64,000 nt of DNA from Amycolatopsis tucumanensis (GTDB lineage Bacteria > Actinomycetota > Actinomycetes > Mycobacteriales > Pseudonocardiaceae), in assembly GCF_021654135.1 (NCBI RefSeq), contig NZ_JAKGSD010000019.1:1-64000 (forward strand), given 5' to 3'. Positions 36,126 to 44,998 of this stretch are shown piece by piece. The notes under the pieces are model-generated. The model ran no database searches and was not told the origin of the DNA. It saw nothing but the letters and a program-made list of their open reading frames with translations. The first letter of the stretch is position 1; every line of letters starts with the position of its first letter. A program made the translations under genes and the position numbers.

Positions 36126-37511
36126 ATGCGCACGCTGATCAAGGGCGGCACCGTGCTGTCCACCACCGGGGCGAGCCGCGCGGACGTGCTCGTCGAGGGC
36201 GAGACGATCGCCGCGGTCGCCGCGCCCGGGCTGTTCGACACCGCCGACGAGGTGATCGACGCGACCGGGAAGTACGTGCTGCCCGGCGGGATCGACGCCC
36301 ACACCCACATGGAAATGCCGTTCGGCGGCACGTTCTCGCACGACACGTTCGAGACCGGCACCACCGCGGCGGCTTGGGGCGGCACCACGACGATCATCGA
36401 CTTCGCGGTGCAGCCCAAGGGTTCCACGCTGCAGCCGACGCTGGACAAGTGGCACGAGAAGGCCGACGGAAACTGCGCCGTCGACTACGGGTTCCACATG
36501 ATCCTGTCCGACGTCAACGACACCACGCTCAAGGAGATGCAGGCCTGCATCGACGCCGGGGTGTCCAGCTTCAAGATGTTCATGGCCTACCCGGGCGTGT
36601 TCTACTCCACCGACGGCGAGATCCTGCGCGCGATGCAGCAGGCAACCGAAACCGGTGCCACGATCATGATGCACGCGGAGAACGGCATCGCGATCGACCA
36701 GCTGGTCGCGCAGGCGCTCGCCGAGGGCAAGGGCGATCCGGTGCAGCACGGGCTGACCCGGCCGCCGGAGCTGGAGGGCGAGGCGACGTCGCGGGCGATC
36801 CGGCTCGCGCAGGTGACCGGTGCGCCGCTCTACATCGTGCACCTGTCGGCGTCGCAAGCGCTCGCGGCCGTCGCGGAAGCGCGGAACACGGGGCAGAACG
36901 TGTTCGCCGAAACCTGCCCGCAGTACCTGTACCTGTCCATCGAGGACCTGGCCAAGCCGGACTTCGAGGGCGCGAAGTACGTCGCTTCCCCGCCGCTGCG
37001 GGAGAAGTGGCACCAGGGCGACCTGTGGCGCGGGCTGCGCACGAACGACCTGAGCGTGGTGTCTACCGACCACTGCCCGTTCTGCTTCAAGGACCAGAAG
37101 GAGCTCGGCCGCGGGGACTTCTCGAAGATCCCCAACGGCATGCCGGGTGTCGAGCACCGGATGGACCTGCTGCACCAGGGCGTGGTGGCCGGCGAGATCT
37201 CGCTGGGCCGCTGGGTCGAGGCGTGCTCGACCACCCCCGCGCGCATGTTCGGCCTGTACCCGCGCAAGGGCGTGATCGCGCCCGGCTCGGACGCCGACAT
37301 CGTGGTCTACGACCCGGCGGCGAAGCAGACGTTGTCCGCCGAGACGCACCACATGAACGTGGACTACTCGGCGTACGAGGGCTTCGAGATCACCGGGAAG
37401 GTCGAGACCGTGCTCTCGCGTGGCCGGGTGATCGTGTCGCCGTCCGGGTTCTCCGGCAGCGCCGGGCACGGGAAGTTCCTGTCCCGGGACCTGTGCCAGT
37501 ACCTGAACTAG
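36126..37511 (+). CDS. hydA: Dihydropyrimidinase (D-hydantoinase)
   Basis: A 461-residue cyclic amidohydrolase. Metal ligands are visible in GGIDAHTHMEMPFGG (His59, His61), the carboxylated Lys150 (SFKMFMAYPG), MMHAENG, IVHLSASQ and the Asp in VSTDHCPF. It opens dihydrouracil or hydantoins to N-carbamoyl-beta-amino acids. ATG preceded by GAGGGAG. It sits between beta-ureidopropionase and the LLM oxidoreductase in a tight operon. Confidence 0.95.
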   Translation: MRTLIKGGTVLSTTGASRADVLVEGETIAAVAAPGLFDTADEVIDATGKYVLPGGIDAHTHMEMPFGGTFSHDTFETGTTAAAWGGTTTIIDFAVQPKGSTLQPTLDKWHEKADGNCAVDYGFHMILSDVNDTTLKEMQACIDAGVSSFKMFMAYPGVFYSTDGEILRAMQQATETGATIMMHAENGIAIDQLVAQALAEGKGDPVQHGLTRPPELEGEATSRAIRLAQVTGAPLYIVHLSASQALAAVAEARNTGQNVFAETCPQYLYLSIEDLAKPDFEGAKYVASPPLREKWHQGDLWRGLRTNDLSVVSTDHCPFCFKDQKELGRGDFSKIPNGMPGVEHRMDLLHQGVVAGEISLGRWVEACSTTPARMFGLYPRKGVIAPGSDADIVVYDPAAKQTLSAETHHMNVDYSAYEGFEITGKVETVLSRGRVIVSPSGFSGSAGHGKFLSRDLCQYLN

Positions 37512-37520
37512 GGAGCCGTC

Positions 37521-38516
37521 ATGGACTTCGGTGTGGTGCTGCAGACGGATCCGCCCGCGCGTGAGGTGATCCGGCTGATGAAGGCGGCGGAGGACTGCGG
37601 GTTCGGCTACGGCTGGACGTTCGACTCCGTGGTGCTGTGGCAGGAGCCGTTCGTCATCTACTCGCAGATCCTGGCCGCCACGTCGGCGATGACGGTCGGG
37701 CCGATGGTCACCAGCCCGGGCACGCGGGACTGGTCGGTGCTCGCGTCGTTGTTCGCCACGCTCAACGACATGTTCGGCAACCGCACGGTGTGCGGGATCG
37801 GCCGCGGCGACTCGGCGCACCGGGTGATCGGCAAGCGACCGTCCACATTGGCCACGGTCCGGGACGCGATGCACGCGATCAAGGAGCTGGCCGAGGGCAG
37901 GGAGGTGGTGCTCGGCGACACCCCGGTGCGGATCCCGTGGGTGCGCGGCGGGCGGCTGGAGATGTGGATGGCCGGTTACGGGCCGAAGGCGCTGCAGCTG
38001 GCCGGTGAGCACGCGGACGGGTTCATCCTGCAGTGCGCCGACCCGGCGATCGCGGAGTGGACCATCGGCTCGGTCCGCGAGGCGGCCAGGGCGGCGGGGC
38101 GGGACCCGGCAGGCATCACGATCTGTGTCGCGGCGCCCGCCTACGTCGGGGACGACCTGCCGCACCAGCGCGACCAGCTGCGGTGGTTCGGCGGGATGGT
38201 CGGCAACCACGTCGCCGACCTGGTCGCCCGCTACGGCGAGTCCGGCCCGGTGCCGCACGAGCTGACCGACTACATCCGCGAGCGGCAGGGCTACGACTAC
38301 GCCCACCACGGCAAGGCGGGCAACCCGTCGACCGACTTCGTCCCGGACGAGATCGTCGACCGGTTCTGCCTGACCGGCCCCGCGGGGGCGCACGTGGCGC
38401 GGCTGCAGGAACTGGCCGCCCTGGGGGTCGACCAGTTCGCCGTGTACCTGATGCACGACCAGCGCGAACAGACGCTGCACGCCTACGGCGAGCAGATCAT
38501 CGGCAAGCTGGGCTAG
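37521..38516 (+). CDS. LLM-class flavin/F420 oxidoreductase (TIGR03842-like)
   Basis: A 331-residue luciferase-like TIM barrel: MDFGVVLQTDPPAREVIRL, GPMVTSPGTRDWSVLAS, VCGIGRGDSAHRVIGKRP and EMWMAGYGPKALQLAGEHADG, all typical of the F420/FMN LLM fold. The cofactor cannot be fixed from sequence. It is the last gene of the transporter-ureidopropionase-dihydropyrimidinase operon, 9 bp after hydA. The locus otherwise lacks a uracil-reducing enzyme, so it may supply that step or process a related ring. Confidence 0.85.
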   Translation: MDFGVVLQTDPPAREVIRLMKAAEDCGFGYGWTFDSVVLWQEPFVIYSQILAATSAMTVGPMVTSPGTRDWSVLASLFATLNDMFGNRTVCGIGRGDSAHRVIGKRPSTLATVRDAMHAIKELAEGREVVLGDTPVRIPWVRGGRLEMWMAGYGPKALQLAGEHADGFILQCADPAIAEWTIGSVREAARAAGRDPAGITICVAAPAYVGDDLPHQRDQLRWFGGMVGNHVADLVARYGESGPVPHELTDYIRERQGYDYAHHGKAGNPSTDFVPDEIVDRFCLTGPAGAHVARLQELAALGVDQFAVYLMHDQREQTLHAYGEQIIGKLG

Positions 38517-38521
38517 GCACC

Positions 38522-38554
38522 CGCCGGGTGGCGGGCAACACCCGCCACCCGGCG
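38522..38554 (+). terminator. Hairpin terminator after the LLM gene
   Basis: A perfect 14-bp GC stem (CGCCGGGTGGCGGG with its complement) and loop CAACA begin 5 bp after the LLM stop codon. No U-tract follows, which is common in high-GC actinomycetes. Confidence 0.75.
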
Positions 38555-38606
38555 CGTGCCGGCCGGGTCAGGATGGTGTTCCCCACCGTCGTGACCAGGA
38601 GGCCCG

Positions 38607-39575
38607 ATGACCACCAGCGCCCCGTACGGCCCGCCACCGGCGTTCGACCCCGAAGCCGCGGCCATGCTCGACGTCATCGCCGAGCAGGTCCCGCCCGCGA
38701 TCCTGCCGGACATGATCCCCGCGATGCGCGAGGGCATGGGCGCACGCCTGCTCTCCGACGACGAGCTGAGCCAGGACGGCCGCATCGAACTGGTGGACCG
38801 TCGGGTGTCGGACGAGGTGTCCGTGGTCGTCGGCCGACCCACCGGGCTGCGCACACCCGCGCCCGGGATCTACTGGATCCACGGCGGCGGCATGGTCGTG
38901 GGCACCAACCGCGTCGGGCTCGACGAGCCACTGGCCTGGGCGCTGGAGCTGGGTCTGGTCGTGGTGTCGGTGGAGTACCGGCTGGCGCCCGAGCACCCGC
39001 ACCCGGTGCCGGTCGAGGACTGCTACGCCGGGCTGCTGTGGACCCGCGAGCACGCCGCCGAGCTGGGCATCGACCCGTCGCGGCTGGTCGTGGCCGGGGG
39101 CAGCGCGGGTGGTGGGCTGAGCGCGGCCGTCGCCCTGATGGCGCGGGACCGCGGCGGTCCGCGGCTCGCGGGTCAGCTGCTGGTCGCGCCCATGCTGGAC
39201 GACCGCAACGAGACCCCGTCGACGCACCAGATGAAGGGGCTCGGCGTGTGGGACCGCACGTCGAACGACACCGGCTGGACGGCGCTGCTCGGCTCCGCGC
39301 GCGGCGGCCCGGACGTCTCCCCCTACGCCGCCCCGGCGCGGGCCACCGACCTGTCCGGGCTGCCGCCGGCGTTCATCGACGTCGGCTCGGCGGAGTCCTT
39401 CCGCGACGAGGACGTCGACTACGCGCGGCGGATCTGGCTCGCGGGCGGGTCGGCCGAGCTGCACGTGTGGCCGGGCGGCTACCACGGGTTCGACTCGTTC
39501 GCGCCGCAGGCGGAGATCTCCCGTGCCGCGAAGGCCGCGCGGGTGCGGTGGCTGCGCCGGATCCTCGCCGAGTGA
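38607..39575 (+). CDS. Alpha/beta hydrolase, hormone-sensitive-lipase type
   Basis: A 322-residue esterase of family IV. The oxyanion motif is WIHGGGMV, the nucleophile VVAGGSAGGGLSA, with an Asp near FIDVGSAESFRDED and the His in GGYHGFDSF. Substrates of the family are short acyl esters. CAGGAGG precedes the ATG. It is probably paired with the regulator gene that begins 12 bp later. Confidence 0.92.
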   Translation: MTTSAPYGPPPAFDPEAAAMLDVIAEQVPPAILPDMIPAMREGMGARLLSDDELSQDGRIELVDRRVSDEVSVVVGRPTGLRTPAPGIYWIHGGGMVVGTNRVGLDEPLAWALELGLVVVSVEYRLAPEHPHPVPVEDCYAGLLWTREHAAELGIDPSRLVVAGGSAGGGLSAAVALMARDRGGPRLAGQLLVAPMLDDRNETPSTHQMKGLGVWDRTSNDTGWTALLGSARGGPDVSPYAAPARATDLSGLPPAFIDVGSAESFRDEDVDYARRIWLAGGSAELHVWPGGYHGFDSFAPQAEISRAAKAARVRWLRRILAE

Positions 39576-39587
39576 CGCCATGGACCG

Positions 39588-40523
39588 GTGAGAGAGCTGG
39601 CAGGGCGGCTGGCCGCGCTCGACCCGGAGGCGGGCGCCGCGGTCAAGGTGATCGCCTACTTCGACCGCCTCGTCGACGGGCACGCCGGGCTGGAAGCGCT
39701 GGTCCGCGGCGCGGCCACCCTCGCCGGCTGCGCCGCCCGGCTGGAGGTGCCCGGCAAGCGGGTCCGGGTCTCGGCCGACGGGCGGCGCTCGGACCTGGAC
39801 ACCCCGGTCGATCCGGCTTGGCCCGGTGTGGACGGGCTGTGGCTGGAGCGGCCGGGCCCGCCCTCGGCGGTGGACGCGATGGTCCTCGAACGCGCCGCCG
39901 CCGCGATCCGGCTCGTGCTCGAGCGGGACCGGGTGCCGGAGCCCGTCGAGGTCGTGCTGGACGGCACCGCGTCCCCGCAGGCCAGGGAGAAGGCCGCGCG
40001 GCGGCTCGGACTGGGAGCGACCGCACGAGCCATCGCCTACGCGGACGGCACGGCCGGGGTGATGATCACTCCGCCTGCCGGGGCGCGCGCGGGCATCGGT
40101 CCCCTGGTGCCCGTGCTCGACCTGCCGTCGTCACTGGCCGCGGCCCGGACGGCGGTGCGGTTCACCGCCGAGGGCACCACCGAGGACCCGGGGCCGCGGG
40201 TGGTCCGCGCGGACGAACTGGGCGGGCTGGCGGTGCTCGCCGAGGCCGTCGGGCCAGGTAGCGAACCGGTGCCGGACGTGCGGTCCCTGGAGCGTGCGGC
40301 CGCCTCGGCGCCGTGGATGCTCGCCACGCTCGACGCCGTGGCCACCAGCGCCAGCCTGCGCGCGGCGGCCGCCGCACTCACCGTGCACCACTCGACGTTG
40401 CAGGACCGGCTGGCCCACGCGGAAACCCTGCTGGGCTGGTCGGTGCACGATCCGTCCGGTCGCCTGCGCCTGCAGCTCGCGCTGGCGCTGCGGCGGCTGC
40501 ACCGTCAGTCGACGACCGCCTGA
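39588..40523 (+). CDS. PucR/CdaR-like helix-turn-helix regulator
   Basis: 311 residues without the N-terminal PucR domain. The C-terminus has the PucR-type helix-turn-helix: LDAVATSASLRAAAAALTVH followed by HSTLQDRLAHAETLLGWSV. The N-terminal half has no recognised ligand domain. GTG start directly after the esterase gene suggests control of that gene. Its last 19 bp overlap the convergent beta-lactamase-like gene. Confidence 0.78.
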   Translation: MRELAGRLAALDPEAGAAVKVIAYFDRLVDGHAGLEALVRGAATLAGCAARLEVPGKRVRVSADGRRSDLDTPVDPAWPGVDGLWLERPGPPSAVDAMVLERAAAAIRLVLERDRVPEPVEVVLDGTASPQAREKAARRLGLGATARAIAYADGTAGVMITPPAGARAGIGPLVPVLDLPSSLAAARTAVRFTAEGTTEDPGPRVVRADELGGLAVLAEAVGPGSEPVPDVRSLERAAASAPWMLATLDAVATSASLRAAAAALTVHHSTLQDRLAHAETLLGWSVHDPSGRLRLQLALALRRLHRQSTTA

Positions 40524-41737
40524 TACACCAGCTGCCGCAGGTGCTGCCGGATCGGGTGGGTGCTGGACGGCAGCAGCTGCGTGAAGAACAACGCGGTGAT
40601 CTCCGCGGCCGGATCGACCCAGAACGCGGTGCTCGCCGCGCCGCCCCAGGCGAACTCGCCCTCGCTGGACAGGGTTTTCGCCTTCACCCGGTCGGTCAGG
40701 ACGGAGAACCCGAGCCCGAACCCGAAGCCGTGGAACGGCATTTCGGCGAACAGCGGCCTGCCGTAGGCCTCCAGGTCCACACCGCCGGGCAGGTGGTTGC
40801 TCGTCATCAGGTCGACGGTGCGCGGGCCGAGCAGCCGGACGCCGTCGAGTTCACCGCGGTTCAGCAGGAACTGGGTGAACCGGTGGTAGTCGGCGGCCGT
40901 GGACACCAGCCCGCCACCGCCCGACAGACAGGCGGCCTTCTCGAGCCCGGACCGCCCGAACGAGTCGTTGCGGACAGCCTTGCCGGTACTGGGATCCGGC
41001 ACGTACAGCGCGGCGAACTTGTCCGTGGAATCGGTGGCGAAACCGGTGTTGCCCATGCCGAGGGGCTCGAAGACGCGCTGGGCGAAGAACTCGTCGAGCG
41101 GCTGCCCGGACACCACCTCGACGAGCCGGCCGAGGACGTCGGTGGCGACCGAGTAGTTCCACTCCGCGCCGGGCTGGAAGACCAGCGGCAGCTCAGCCCA
41201 CCGCCGCGTGCACTCGGCCAGGTCGGCGCCGGGCGGGGTCCCCCACTCGAAGCCGTTGGCGCGGTAGATGGCGTCGACCGGGTGCGCGTGGTGGAAGCCG
41301 TAGGTGAGCCCGGCGGTGTGGGTGAGCAGGTGCCACACGCGGATCGGCTCGGTGGCCGGTTCGGTGAAAGGTTTGAGCGCGGAGCCCTTGACGTACACCC
41401 GCGGCTCGGCGAACTCGGGCAGCCAGCGGGCGATCGGATCGGTGAGTTCGAAGGCGCCCTCCTCGTAGAGCACCATCGCGGCGACGGACGTGACCGGCTT
41501 GGTCATCGAGAAGATGCGCCAGCGGGTGTCCACTTCGACCGGAAGGCCCGCTTCGACGTCCCGGTGCCCGCGCCGGGCGACGTAGGCGATCTTCCCCCGC
41601 CGCGCGACCACGGCCAGGTACCCGGGGAGCAACCCGTCGTCGACGTACCTGGCGAAGTGCCCGTCGATCCGGTCCAGCCGCCGCGCGTCGAACCCCACCT
41701 CGGCGGGGTCGGTGTCCACCTTCAGCTCCGTCGCCAT
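40505..41737 (-). CDS. Serine beta-lactamase-like hydrolase (class C/EstB type)
   Basis: 410 residues. The S-x-x-K nucleophile is Ser77-Met-Thr-Lys80 in RIFSMTKPVTSVAAM, the second motif is WNYSVATDVLG (Y-x-x in place of Y-x-N), and HLLTHTAGLTYGF is typical of EstB/LACTB-type hydrolases. No signal peptide, so it is probably a cytoplasmic esterase or peptidase rather than a resistance enzyme. Divergent from the LacI gene, 60 bp apart. Confidence 0.88.
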   Translation of the reverse strand: MATELKVDTDPAEVGFDARRLDRIDGHFARYVDDGLLPGYLAVVARRGKIAYVARRGHRDVEAGLPVEVDTRWRIFSMTKPVTSVAAMVLYEEGAFELTDPIARWLPEFAEPRVYVKGSALKPFTEPATEPIRVWHLLTHTAGLTYGFHHAHPVDAIYRANGFEWGTPPGADLAECTRRWAELPLVFQPGAEWNYSVATDVLGRLVEVVSGQPLDEFFAQRVFEPLGMGNTGFATDSTDKFAALYVPDPSTGKAVRNDSFGRSGLEKAACLSGGGGLVSTAADYHRFTQFLLNRGELDGVRLLGPRTVDLMTSNHLPGGVDLEAYGRPLFAEMPFHGFGFGLGFSVLTDRVKAKTLSSEGEFAWGGAASTAFWVDPAAEITALFFTQLLPSSTHPIRQHLRQLVYQAVVD

Positions 41738-41761
41738 GATCTCGTTCTACTCCAGCCGGGC

Positions 41762-41809
41762 TTGACAGACCAGATCTGCGGCTGACATCGTTTAGTTATG
41801 CGCATAACT
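41762..41809 (+). promoter_or_regulatory. lacI-type promoter and operator over the start codon
   Basis: TTGACA (41762-41767) is followed by CATCGT (41786-41791) at 18 bp. The perfect palindrome AGTTATGCGCATAACT (41794-41809) has the central CG typical of LacI operators and contains the ATG at 41798. Transcription would begin at or next to the ATG, so the message may be leaderless and autoregulated. Confidence 0.65.
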
Positions 41810-42790
41810 GGCCAAGGCAGGCCACGCCGTGTCTCACAGGCGGACATCGCGCGCCGCGCCGGGGTCACCCAGGCGGCGGTGTCGCTGATCCTGCGCGACA
41901 AGGCGACGACGATCCCGGAGGAGACCCGGCAGCGGGTGCTCGCCATCGCCAGGGAGATGGGCTACCGCGCCGATCCGCTCGCGCGGCGCCTGGCCAAGGG
42001 GCGCAGCCAGCTGCTCGGGATCTTCACCTACGAGCGCGTGTTCGGTACCGCGCAGCGCAGCCTCTACCACCCGTTCCTGCTGGGCATCGAGGAAGCCGCC
42101 GAGGAGTCCGGGAACGACCTGCTGCTGTTCACCAGCGCCGCGATGTCCGGGCCGGTGCGCAGCATCTACGCCGGCGGCGAGAACAAGCTCCGCCTGGTGG
42201 ACGGCGCCGTGCTGCTCGGGCGGGACGAGATCCCCGCCGACCTCGAGCAGCTGGTCGCCGAGGAGTACCCGTTCGTGTTCATCGGGCGGCGGTTCCTCGA
42301 CGACGGGCGCGAGGTGCCCAACGTGTCGCCGGACTACCGGGGCGCGGGGCGGGTGCTGGCCGGCCGGATCGCCGCGCTCGGGCACCGGGAAATCCGTTAC
42401 GTGGGCGCGAATTCCGGTCTGCCGGCCACCGCTGACCGGCTCGCCGGGCTGCGCGACGGCGACCTCACGGTGTCGGAGGCCTTCCCGAAGCTCGACGAGA
42501 TCTCCCCCGCCTTCGTGCGGGAACTGCGCGAAAGCGGGGTCACCGCCGTGGTCGCGGAGAACGTCGACTACGCCGAGGCGGTGCGCGCGGTGGCCGTGGA
42601 CCTGCCGATCGCCGTCGCGGGGATCTCCGAGGAGAGCGAAGACGACTTCTGGTCCGGCTACGGCATCCCCGGCCGGCTGGTCGGCCGCCGCGCGCTCGAA
42701 CAACTGCTCGCCGCGCTGGACGGTGGCGGCACTGCGATCAGCACCGTCGACTGCCCGCAGCGCGAGGGGGCCACGCTCACCCGCGCCTGA
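41798..42790 (+). CDS. LacI-family transcriptional regulator
   Basis: 330 residues. The N-terminal helix-turn-helix is VSQADIARRAGVTQAAVSLIL with the hinge MGYRADPLARRLAKG, then a periplasmic-binding-like effector domain. No Shine-Dalgarno precedes the ATG, which lies inside a 16-bp palindrome. It heads the sugar-transport genes and presumably responds to their substrate. Confidence 0.93.
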   Translation: MRITGQGRPRRVSQADIARRAGVTQAAVSLILRDKATTIPEETRQRVLAIAREMGYRADPLARRLAKGRSQLLGIFTYERVFGTAQRSLYHPFLLGIEEAAEESGNDLLLFTSAAMSGPVRSIYAGGENKLRLVDGAVLLGRDEIPADLEQLVAEEYPFVFIGRRFLDDGREVPNVSPDYRGAGRVLAGRIAALGHREIRYVGANSGLPATADRLAGLRDGDLTVSEAFPKLDEISPAFVRELRESGVTAVVAENVDYAEAVRAVAVDLPIAVAGISEESEDDFWSGYGIPGRLVGRRALEQLLAALDGGGTAISTVDCPQREGATLTRA

Positions 42791-42817
42791 CACTGCCGAC
42801 CCCAACGGAGAGGTTGC

Positions 42818-44101
42818 ATGAGAAAGCGATGGGGGCGCCTGTTCGCCGTGTCCGCGGTCGCGTTGACCGCGGCCTGCGGGATCGGCGACCGAGCCGGCGC
42901 CGACACCGTCACCATGACGGTCTGGACGTCCAACCAGGAGCAGCTCGGCCTGCTCAACCGGCTCGCCGGGGAGTTCTCGGCCCAGCACGGCGGTACGCCG
43001 GTGCGGATCCAGACGGTGCCGCAGGCCGACTACACGACGAAGGTGTCCGTCCGGCTGGCCGGTGGCGACCCGCCGGACCTGGGCTGGCTCGGCGCGCCGG
43101 ACGCGGTCGGCATGGCCGCCACCGAGGTGCTCGCCGACGTCGGGCCCGCCCTGCGCGCCGACCCCGCCTACCGGCTGGGCGACTTCGTGCCGAGCGCGTT
43201 CACGAACTGGCGGAACGGCGACGCGGTGTACGGGGTGCCGTTCTCCACCAGCCCGTTCTTCGTGGTCTACAACCGGGACTTCTTCGCCCGCGCCGGTCTG
43301 CCCGAACCCGCCGAGCTGGCCGCGCGTGGCGAGTGGACGTGGGACCGGCTGGCCGCCCTCGCGCGCGAGCTGCAGCCGACGTTGCCGGGCGGCAGCTACG
43401 TGTTCCAGAGCAACGAAGGCAGCCTGTACGGGCCGCTGCCGGTGTCGTGGCCGACGCTCGACCCGCTGCTACGGGCTTACGGCGCGCGCTTCGCTTCGGG
43501 CGATCAGTGCACAATGGACTCGCCGGAAGCCGTGCGGGCCATCGACACCCTGCACCGCATGGCGTTCACCGACAGCACCGCGGTGCCGCCCGGCGCGCAG
43601 GCGGACTTCTACGCCGGGAACGCCGCCCTGACGATCACCCAGCTCTCCCGGCTGTCCCAGCTGAAGGGCGCGAAGTTCCAATACGGCTTCGCCCCGCTCC
43701 CCGCCGGCCCCGGTGGGCAGCCGCAGGTGACCGGGCAGGCCGGGCTGGTGGTGTTCCAGCAGGCGCCGCACCGGGACCTGGCGATCGAGTTCCTCAAGTT
43801 CCTCACCAGCGAACGCTCGATGCGTGAGCTCGCCCGGTTCTTCCCGCCGCCGCGCCAGTCCGTGCTCGCCGACGCCACGCAGGTCTACACCGGGAGCGCA
43901 CTGCCGCCGGACGCGATTACGAGCATCCTCGTGCCCGGCATCACCGAGGGGCAGGCGTTCCAGTACCCGCGGACGTGGCCGGAGATCAAGACCGCGGCGC
44001 AGCCGGTGTTCGACGAGCTGTGGTCACCAGGCGCGAACGTGCCTCAGGCGCTGTCCGAGCTGTGCGGCGAGGTCGGCCCGCTGCTGCGCGAGAAGAGTTA
44101 G
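42818..44101 (+). CDS. Sugar ABC transporter substrate-binding lipoprotein
   Basis: 427 residues. The lipoprotein signal has lipobox LTAAC with Cys20. The extracellular-binding type 1 fold shows TMTVWTSNQEQLGLLNRLAGEF, NGDAVYGVPFSTSPFFVVYNRDFF and QAGLVVFQQAPHRDLAIEFLKFL. It binds an oligosaccharide or sugar derivative outside the membrane. GGAGAGG precedes the ATG. Followed by two permeases; no ATPase in the cluster. Confidence 0.93.
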   Translation: MRKRWGRLFAVSAVALTAACGIGDRAGADTVTMTVWTSNQEQLGLLNRLAGEFSAQHGGTPVRIQTVPQADYTTKVSVRLAGGDPPDLGWLGAPDAVGMAATEVLADVGPALRADPAYRLGDFVPSAFTNWRNGDAVYGVPFSTSPFFVVYNRDFFARAGLPEPAELAARGEWTWDRLAALARELQPTLPGGSYVFQSNEGSLYGPLPVSWPTLDPLLRAYGARFASGDQCTMDSPEAVRAIDTLHRMAFTDSTAVPPGAQADFYAGNAALTITQLSRLSQLKGAKFQYGFAPLPAGPGGQPQVTGQAGLVVFQQAPHRDLAIEFLKFLTSERSMRELARFFPPPRQSVLADATQVYTGSALPPDAITSILVPGITEGQAFQYPRTWPEIKTAAQPVFDELWSPGANVPQALSELCGEVGPLLREKS

Positions 44102-44110
44102 GGAGGGATC

Positions 44111-44998
44111 GTGGTCGCACGGCGACGCGTCCGCGAGACGCTGACCGGTTACCTGCTCATCACCCCGCAGATGATCGGGTTCACGCTGTTCGTGCTGGTC
44201 CCGCTGGTGTCCGTCGTGGTCCTGTCGTTCACCCACACGGACCTGCGCTCGGGCGTGTCGAAACCAGCGGGCTGGGAGAACTACCGGGAACTGCTCACCG
44301 GGGACGCCACGTTCTGGCACTCGCTGGCGGTCACCGGGGTGTTCGCGCTCGGGCTCGTGGTGATCAACGTGGGGTTGTCGCTCGGCCTCGCGCTCGTGCT
44401 CCACCGGCGCCCGCCGGGAGCCGAGGTGTTCCTCACGCTCGCCTTCCTGTCCGTCATCACCTCGCAGGCGGCGTGGGCGCTGGTGTGGCGGTTCCTGTTG
44501 CAGGGCAAGGGCGGCGGGGTCAACGAGTTCCTCTCGGTCTTCGGCATCACCGGCCCGAACTGGCTGTTCGAGGCCCAGCCGTCGCTGGTGGCGGTGACCG
44601 TGGTGGCGGCGCTGAAGACGGTCGGGCTGAAGGCCGTGATCTTCCTCGCCGCGTTGCGCAACATGCCGTCGGAGACCCTGGAGGCGGCACGGCTGGACGG
44701 CGCGAGCGAGTGGCGGGTGACCAGGCACATCGTGCTGCCGCTGATCGCGCCCACCACGCTGGTGGTCGTGCTGATCACGTTCATCGGGTCGTTCCAGGTG
44801 TTCGACTACATCCAGCTGATGACGCACGGCGGGCCGGCGCACGCGACGTCGGTGCTCGCCTACTACCTGTACGAGCAGGCGTTCCAGCTGTTCCGGACCG
44901 GTTACGCGAGCGCGATCGCCGTCGTCCTCTTCGGACTGACGCTGCTCCTGGCGGCGGCGCAGTGGTGGGCGCGCAGGAAGTGGGTGCACAGTGAGTAG
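44111..44998 (+). CDS. Sugar ABC permease, MalF type
   Basis: 295 residues, six helices. The EAA loop is ETLEAARLDGASEWRVTRHI near residues 195-215. GTG preceded by GGGAGGG. It overlaps the second permease by 8 bp. Confidence 0.94.
   Translation: MVARRRVRETLTGYLLITPQMIGFTLFVLVPLVSVVVLSFTHTDLRSGVSKPAGWENYRELLTGDATFWHSLAVTGVFALGLVVINVGLSLGLALVLHRRPPGAEVFLTLAFLSVITSQAAWALVWRFLLQGKGGGVNEFLSVFGITGPNWLFEAQPSLVAVTVVAALKTVGLKAVIFLAALRNMPSETLEAARLDGASEWRVTRHIVLPLIAPTTLVVVLITFIGSFQVFDYIQLMTHGGPAHATSVLAYYLYEQAFQLFRTGYASAIAVVLFGLTLLLAAAQWWARRKWVHSE

Noticed and set aside
40505..41737. Antibiotic-resistance beta-lactamase
   Set aside because: There is an S-x-x-K motif but no signal peptide, and the second motif departs from Y-x-N. 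EstB-type esterase or peptidase is more likely.
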